From Adiantum capillus-veneris (lineage: Eukaryota; Streptophyta; Polypodiopsida; Polypodiales; Pteridaceae): a DNA stretch of 64,000 bases. Numbering within the stretch: the first letter of the stretch is position 1; each line of letters begins with the position of its first letter. The translations under genes and the position numbers were made by a program. Below are positions 57,639-64,000 of the stretch, piece after piece. The stretch spans positions 150,193,057 through 150,257,056 of the forward strand of contig CM043952.1 in the NCBI GenBank assembly GCA_014529385.2. The letters are read 5' to 3'. The notes under the pieces were generated by a model. That model was not told the origin of the DNA, ran no database searches, and saw only the letters and a program-made list of their open reading frames with translations.

Positions 57639-58925
57639 TTATTTTCTTTTACCCCCCGTTTGGAAATTGATTCGCGAGGCCACCATAGTATGGTGTATTA
57701 CCGCCGATATGGTACGTGGCCTTTGGGAGTTGACATACTCCGCCATTTCTTCGGTTAAGCCCGCACAAAATTGTTGCTTTTGCTCTCCAAAATCCAACTT
57801 TTTGAAGACAGTGGCTTTGAGTTGTAGGTCCCAAAACTTGTCTACATATTTGTGGATGGATTCATTGGGAGAGAGCTTTAAGCTTCGCCATTCGGTGAGT
57901 ACTTTGTCTTTGGCATCGGTGGCCAAAAACTGCTTCATAATGGAAGCTCTTAAAGCCTTCCATGTTCGTGGAGCTTCACCGTTGGCTCGTAGGCTAGACC
58001 ACCATTGTCTGGCGGACTTTTGAAAGTGCATAGCTACATGGCGTAGCTTAGAGGACTCCGTGAAGCCCTCATCTCCAAACGCCGCATCGAATTGCTGGAT
58101 AAAGGCCAAAACTTTGTCTGTAGCACCGAAGGTGCCATCATAGGTAAGGAAAGAGATGCTCTTCCCTCCCTCTTTGAATTTCTTCAGCTTGGACGACCTC
58201 TTCCATGCGGCATAGGATTTTCTATGGCCTCTTCTTTTTGATGGTTCAAAAGTTGCACCATCACTTTCTTCAGAAGATGAAGAATTTGAAGAAGGTGGAG
58301 AAGAGGGTGACCTCTTTCTCGCCTTTTTCTTGTCTTGATCTTTGTCGTCTTCACCATAGCTTTCATAAGAGGAAGAGGATGAAGAAGATGGAGAAGAGGG
58401 TGTCCTCTTTCTCGCCTTTTTCTTCTCTTGCTTTTTATCATCCCTCTTTGAATTATGGCGTGGAGAAGAGTGTGATGGTCTTCTCCGCTTTGGTGGTGAT
58501 GGAGAGCGTTTAGCCCGCCGTCTTCGTGGAGCCATCTCCGCCGAGGTGGCGGGAGACTCGCTTCTTTCTCGTTCCTTCGGTGGAGGCTCTTGAGTTCTCC
58601 TTTGGGAAGGAGATGCATCATCAAGAAGTAAGTTCTTGAGCCCTTCATATGGATTCTCTTCTTCTTCCCGAATCGGAGAGAGACCTCTTTTGGTAGTCTC
58701 ACAAGGAGGCTTCCTAGGTGTTCTCTCGTCATGGTGATGAGCTTGGAGAATCCCGTGAGCACGGAGCTGCCGTTGCACTTCACTTTGGAGAGATGGATTG
58801 CCCATGGCTTGTTGAAGCCTAGAAACAAGATAATTAACAAGCATTGAAGCATCATTAGTAGCTTGCTCATGAGCAAAATCAAAGTTATCAACATTAATTT
58901 CACTCTCTTTAATATTGTCAGCCAT
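57639..58925 (-). CDS. gag: Element H gag
   Basis: 428 codons from a true ATG at 58925. N-terminal part: a coiled, DNA-interacting type region (VNYLVSRLQQAMGNPS). Residues about 60-225 are Arg/Ser/Pro-rich with an imperfect internal repeat: DDKKQEKKKARKRTPSSPS and DDKDQDKKKARKRSPSSPP, each followed by a Ser run and acidic residues. Residues about 245-420 form the capsid-type Gag domain (VAMHFQKSARQWWSSLR, LRASIMKQFLA, LSPNESIHKYVDKFWDLQ, QQFCAGLTEEMAEYV). Gag packages the RNA and builds the particle. The stop at 57639-57641 follows a run of six G (57652-57657); with five, the frame would pass straight into the zinc knuckle and pol, so the stop probably reflects a one-base insertion. Confidence 0.93.
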   Translation of the reverse strand: MADNIKESEINVDNFDFAHEQATNDASMLVNYLVSRLQQAMGNPSLQSEVQRQLRAHGILQAHHHDERTPRKPPCETTKRGLSPIREEEENPYEGLKNLLLDDASPSQRRTQEPPPKERERSESPATSAEMAPRRRRAKRSPSPPKRRRPSHSSPRHNSKRDDKKQEKKKARKRTPSSPSSSSSSSYESYGEDDKDQDKKKARKRSPSSPPSSNSSSSEESDGATFEPSKRRGHRKSYAAWKRSSKLKKFKEGGKSISFLTYDGTFGATDKVLAFIQQFDAAFGDEGFTESSKLRHVAMHFQKSARQWWSSLRANGEAPRTWKALRASIMKQFLATDAKDKVLTEWRSLKLSPNESIHKYVDKFWDLQLKATVFKKLDFGEQKQQFCAGLTEEMAEYVNSQRPRTISAVIHHTMVASRINFQTGGKRK

Positions 58926-59329
58926 TCTAACAACTTTTAGGTGTAAACTTTTTAGGTGTACTTTGGCACTTCAAGCCCTAGTTGCTACTCCTCTTTACCC
59001 CTTTAGAAAAAGCACTCAAGCTACTGTACCCGCGGCTCGAATACCATTAATTGCAAGGAATAGAAGAGAGGGTCTTTCGACACCAAAACAGCACCGGCTC
59101 CTGTCAAGCTTCTAATAGCTCAATAGTGGTTAAGCCGTAGGCAAGCCCCGTAGGACTCCACTATTAAGACCATAGCTCTCGACGGTGATGCCCCGTTAAC
59201 TGCACAAAGGCAGGCGCACTGCAAGGCTGAAAAATCCCTATTCTACTTACTCACAGGCAATTAATAATACCAACCATTTGTAGCTAGCTTGAGGACCTCC
59301 CTTCTTGAGCAAGAAAAGAGAAACCTTGA
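58926..59329 (-). other. Leader of element H
   Basis: About 400 bp between primer site and gag ATG. No frame of note. Conserved in part with A (46946-47259, 48024-48100). Confidence 0.7.
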
Positions 59330-59341
59330 GCTCTGATACCA
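59330..59341 (-). other. Primer binding site of element H
   Basis: Minus strand TGGTATCAGAGC, the initiator tRNA-Met complement, one base inside the LTR end. Confidence 0.93.
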
Positions 59342-59342
59342 A

Positions 59343-60934
59343 TGTAACATTTAATGGCCTAAAATCTCATTTGTAGCGGAAATTAGCATGAACATAGTGG
59401 GCATTTCATTAGAATAGATTCCTAATGAGAATTACAAGAGTGCTTGGGTGGAGAGAGCAACAAAAAGCATAACACCTAGTTAGATAGCATCGACAATACT
59501 TTCAAAAGAGAGAGCAATTAAGCTATTGACAACAGTTGAGGACCGGATTTGCATGGAGCCGGTCCCCCCTCCAAAAGGCTTTGTATTATGGTTTCTCCCA
59601 TCAAGAGAGACATTGTACAATACAATTCTTTGTGTTCCTTCAAGACTAGCTAGTGCAATGAAGCTGGAAGCTTCATACACCAAGCAAAACACTTAATCAA
59701 ACACAACTTGAATTATCCCCGTTCTCAGACCCAAGACCTCACACACCTTCGAAGATGGTGAGAGCTAGCAGGGTATGAGAGTAGATTGAGAGGAAAAAGA
59801 AGTATCTTACGAGAAAGAAGTACATCTCCTCACATAATCACTCATATTAGCATAGCTTAGCTTAGTAATTAGCTTGGTAGAGAAGATGATCATGCATTGA
59901 AGCTTGGCTCTTGGTTGGATTTGCATCCACATGCCAAGAGAGTGTTGATGTAGGCTTCTATCTCACAAGCTTGGAGTAGGTGATGAGCTCTCCATTAAAG
60001 CTTTGGAGGAGATAGAGTATTTTTCCCTTCACACATGGTCAAGTGTGAGAGTGTGAGAGTGAATGCCCAGCAAAAATCAGCCCCCCTCTCTCTTGGGCGA
60101 GCCCTAGCTGCTAAGTTAGGCTGGCTTTTTCCTCATTGGACCTCCCCAGGTCAAGCCAATAGGAATTAAGCAGCATAAGTGATAGCCTTCTGACATGTGT
60201 CCCCCTTTCCCCTTTTGTGAGAGCTTTAGATGATTAAATAATTAAACTAAACTCTCATTGGACCCCTTTGCCTCCTGGCCAATAGGAATCAGGCAAGCCA
60301 TGGGGCTCCTGAATGCTCATTGGACCCCTTGGGAGACTGCCCAATAGTCTTCTAGGACACTTAATTCTTATTGGTTTCTTTTATTAAATGTTTTTAAATT
60401 AATTAAACTAGATTTACTCTAGCTTAATTCTCATTGGTCCACTTCAAGGGTCTTCCAATAGGAATTGGGCACACCTTGTGGGCATCTGGCCTAGGGAGCT
60501 GACATGTGTCCCTCATTCCCTTTGTGCAAAGGGAGCCTGTGTGTGTGTGTGTGGCTTTCTCTCTCATCCCCTAGCTTTGGGGCTCGCCCCCTCCCATGTA
60601 GGGATATGCAAAGACTTTTTGAGCTCACACTAAGCATCCAATTTTTCCCTAGGGTTAACCTTTGGACACAACCTTTGAATTTTGGAACCTTAGCATTTTG
60701 GAAGTCTTAATGGGCTAAACCTTAGGGTCTTTTTGGCCCATTGTTTCACATGGTTCTTTTGCAGATGGCCCCCCCCTTTGGATCCCTATTTTCCCTCCTT
60801 TGGATCCCTACTGTGACCGGTCTGCTAACTTAACCAATATTCTAGCTTTTTCTCCCTTGGCACTTCCCCACATTAAATGATCAGTTTAATATGAGAAAAT
60901 CATTTAGGAGAATTAGATATTGATTATTATGACA
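59343..60934 (-). repeat. 5' LTR of element H
   Basis: 1592 bp. Differences from the other LTR that I can see: one T fewer near 59352, A-to-C near 59661 (GAAGCTGG), G-to-T near 59889 (GATCATGC), one C fewer near 60086 and one C more near 60774. It drives transcription of H on the minus strand. Confidence 0.96.
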
Positions 60935-61104
60935 CCACACCGATGCAAACTCTTTAAGGAGGTTTTTTTATAAATTTGTTGGTGTAGAGAGACAATCCAT
61001 TGCATAGTGCAACCTACTACAGGCATGACCAAGCCAATAAATTGTACGTATCTGCCCCTCACGGACTGCTTAGAGAGACAATGCCTTTCTGGAGATGGTT
61101 AGTG

Positions 61105-61236
<132 letters not shown>

Positions 61237-61339
61237 CAAAAATTGAAATAGTGTGTACCGGCGGGAACTGTTTTGGGTGGTTTTTTTTTGTTTTAAGTGG
61301 AACAATCCATTGTTTAGTGTGACCTACAACATACATTGA

Positions 61340-62200
61340 TTAACTTTCAATCTTTCAAAGAACTTGCTAGACATAGCATCTATGTCTTCATGTGTGTGTC
61401 CAACCTATAATAGCGTAGTTGAATATTATTGAAGACACCCTTTGCAACTAAAAGAGACAAGTAAGGAAAAGCTATCGATTCTTGTTGTCACTTGCATTGT
61501 AGATAAGGGCTCCATGTGTGTTTGATCCCTCTAGAAGAATCATGGTATACCTAGGTGCTTGATACATGCTTATGGAGGTGTTACCTCCTTCAACCATGAT
61601 GGTCTGATGGTTTCCTACACATTGGTCAGCCATAATGTAGACTGAATGGTTAGACAAGGTGTCAATCTTGCTATTCCTCCACAAAATCTATGCAAACTTT
61701 TCAGACCATTTCTAGAGAGTATGATAATGCCCTTGATCCACAACTTCTTGAATTTGGATTACTTTTCAGGTCTCTACTATCCAATTTTCAAGATTTCAGA
61801 GTTATGGTCATTTTTGTCAAAATATGGTTTTCTATTAGAGGATTTGGATGCATCTACTAAGATAACATGTCAGGGTTTTAAAATAGTGTTTTCTTGATGT
61901 ATTTGCAATCAAGTACGCAATTTTCAGGCAAGGAGTCCTCTCTTGAGCACTCCATAAGCAAACAAATAACAATAGTCACTGCTCTCGCATAGAAGAATCC
62001 AGAATGAAACAGATATAGGCGTTTCTAGTTATAGATATATTGAATTTCAGCCATTAGGCTAATGATTTAAATGCATTTTTATGCATTGAAATAGTCTCTA
62101 GTACAAAGAACACTGCAAGCTATTTCGGTTCATGTGTCTGTAAGAATTTAATGATGGGATGCAATTGTTGGCAATGTATGTTTCATGTTGATTAGTGTGT
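61340..62200. other. No gene recognised
   Basis: A 70-codon minus-strand frame (61684-61472) contains a MADQCVGNHQTIMVEG stretch but no known domain. The remainder is AT-rich unique DNA. Confidence 0.4.
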
Positions 62201-62370
62201 TGTTTAATTGTTAATTCATATTGTTCTACATGCATCCTGTATAGCACTCGTGAACATCAACTCCATCTTCTTAGGAGTAGTATTCATAGGCTTGGCATTC
62301 AGCTGCAACTCTAAAAGCCCTCATGGACTGCTTCGCAAACAAACTTTGTCTTGGAGATGCCTAACATGTC

Positions 62371-62527
<157 letters not shown>

Positions 62528-62960
62528 CCCCCCAAACACTACAACTAAAATAAACCCACTTAAAACAGTCTGCACCGATGCGAATGTTTTAGGTGTTTTT
62601 TTAGTTTTTGGTAGAGAGAGACCTCCTGGCAGTTTTTGAAAAAAAATCAATACCACAAACATACAAAATGGTAATTTCAAAGAGAAAAATTTTCAAAATA
62701 GGTGGAATTTTTTTGGATTTAATCTATTTTCTTGAATTTTCCAAGCGGATTTCCTCCTCCCCCTCCCTTCAACTAGCTATTTTTATTTTTCAATTGGCTC
62801 AAGGCTAAGCTAAGGCTCCTAGACAAGCCATTGCAAGTTGCAACCTATTGCATACATAGCCAACAATTTATATGTCTCTACCTGACAGAACCTCACCGGT
62901 TGCTTCATGAGACAATGTCGTAGCCTGCCAGTTAGTCCATCATGTGAGAGAGACACTAGC

Positions 62961-64000
62961 ACACCATCAGTGCCTAGCTTAGTGCTAATTTAATATCTCA
63001 TTTTGGGTCTATAAGATTATCACATTACCCGCTCCAAATTGCCTACAACAAAACACTGGGCCCCCTTTCATAAGATTTGTGTAATGAAATCAAGTGTACA
63101 ACTCCTTGTCTCTGTAATTTTTTGAGGGTATAGAATGTGTCCACAACCCTCTTTCTATTGGTTGACCTCTAATGTAGAGCAAGCATGATGCTCTAGGCCA
63201 TTCTACCATTGAATTCTGCCAACAAGTTCTCCATGCAAACATTGTAGCTTCAAGATCAGGGGGGTCACAATATATAAAATCTATATATCACTTGCACTCA
63301 AGCATTGTTTATAACCCCTTAGCCATGAACTTCTCACCAATAAAAGGGACCCTTTTCCTATTCAATCTGCAATTTTATTTCAAGGAAAACTTTTCAACGC
63401 CGTTCTGTACCTAAAAATGTGAAAAAATATTGAATAAAATAATCCCCAATTTTGAACCCACATGAAATGCATTTTTTTATTGTAGTGATCCCCTCCACCC
63501 CTGAGGCTTCAAGAGAGACTACAAACAAAGTCAAGCTTCATTTTGAAGCAGGAGAGGGTGCTGACAATCTCGAGTCGAAACTTGAGTTGAGAGAGAATAG
63601 TCAAGGCCAAGGTCATCATCCGCATCAGTGATCAAATCACAAATCTAATTGGTGTTGGATCAACTACCAGGTTTCATTAATTAATCGTTTGCAAGCTAGT
63701 TGGGAAACGTCAATCATCTGATTAGCCCAGTGTTTGATATTGGAACGGCCATTAGTCACACATCTGGTAAGTGGGCCCAATGGGACCTGGTTGATACGAT
63801 CTGGTGTTCATCAGCATCTAGTTGCATCAGAACTAAAAATCAGCATCATCTAGGTGGACACATCACGCCAATCCTCATTTGTTCTCATCAAAAATCTAGC
63901 ACACACCTCTACCATACTACACTATTTTTGCACCCTCCCTTCCTCACTTGTGACAAGTATATTCCCTTCCTCATGGATCCCCATCACCTCCTCTGTAATG
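62961..64000. other. No gene recognised to the window end
   Basis: About 1 kb of mixed sequence with no open frame of note, no tRNA and no element boundary that I could identify. Confidence 0.4.

Larger units (their letters stand above)
52026..60934 (-). mobile_element. Element H: young, nearly complete Ty3/gypsy chromovirus
   Basis: 8909 bp, flanked by the exact 5 bp duplication CCACA (52021-52025 and 60935-60939). Two LTRs of 1593 and 1592 bp start TG and end CA. By eye I find only two substitutions and three single-base length differences in C or T runs between them, so insertion was recent. On the minus strand: 5' LTR (60934-59343), initiator-Met primer site, leader, gag, pol (protease, RT, RNase H, integrase, chromodomain), polypurine tract, 3' LTR. 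Gag and pol would form a single frame but for two one-base indels (near 57652-57657 and 55781-55786). It is the reference copy for element A. Confidence 0.97.

Overview
This window looks like nuclear DNA of a land plant with a large, repeat-rich genome. The evidence is Ty3/gypsy chromoviruses with an initiator-Met primer site, two Tat/Athila-like retrotransposons with a TGGCGCC (tRNA-Asp type) primer site, a TIR DNA transposon, MITEs, long (TC)n/(GA)n microsatellites and a fragment resembling plant mitochondrial 18S rRNA. I could not determine the lineage. I found no intact host gene; nearly everything recognisable is mobile DNA or its debris.

Layout. 1-1.0 kb: decayed transposon-type ORF. 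1.06-2.76 kb: AT-rich satellite built on GTATGCTAACTAGCATAC. 3-5.4 kb: unrecognised coding remnants. 5.49-9.39 kb: small, old LTR element with short LTRs, iMet primer site and polypurine tract. 10.0-49.9 kb: one deep nest. The host of the nest is element A, a chromovirus on the minus strand (LTRs 10016-11625 and 48115-49883). Element B (11773-21233, TSD GTGCT) sits in A's 3' untranslated part. Element D (21736-42411, TSD GAGCC) sits in A's pol. A 9.5 kb TIR DNA transposon E (22474-32022) sits inside D's left LTR, a related MITE F (37759-38222) sits in D's body, and a fold-back MITE sits in E. A solo LTR G (47260-48018, TSD TTAAC) sits in A's leader. 49.9-52.0 kb: unique DNA and microsatellites. 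52.0-60.9 kb: element H, a young, nearly complete relative of A (TSD CCACA). 60.9-64 kb: copies of a dispersed repeat that carries very long (TC)n tracts.

Most notable content: (1) inside transposon E, a minus-strand reading frame (about 28171-27037) with a proline/glutamine-rich region, AQA repeats and a basic coiled coil ends in a histone H3 fold that resembles centromeric H3. (2) The 5' leaders of B and of D each hold a tandem array of a short palindrome (7 and 6 copies, spacing often about 285 bp), with paired substitutions that keep the palindrome. (3) B also carries a piece of a DEAD-box RNA helicase next to its polypurine tract and a mitochondrial small-subunit rRNA fragment in its leader. 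B and D have gag-like sequence but no reverse transcriptase or integrase that I could recognise, so both look non-autonomous.

How parts work together: H (and formerly A) would supply Gag, protease, RT, RNase H, integrase and a C-terminal chromodomain. H now has two single-base frameshifts. B and D would depend on enzymes from elsewhere. E has a transposase-like gene, the H3-fold gene and an acidic protein gene on the other strand, all decayed; F could have been mobilised by E-type transposase.
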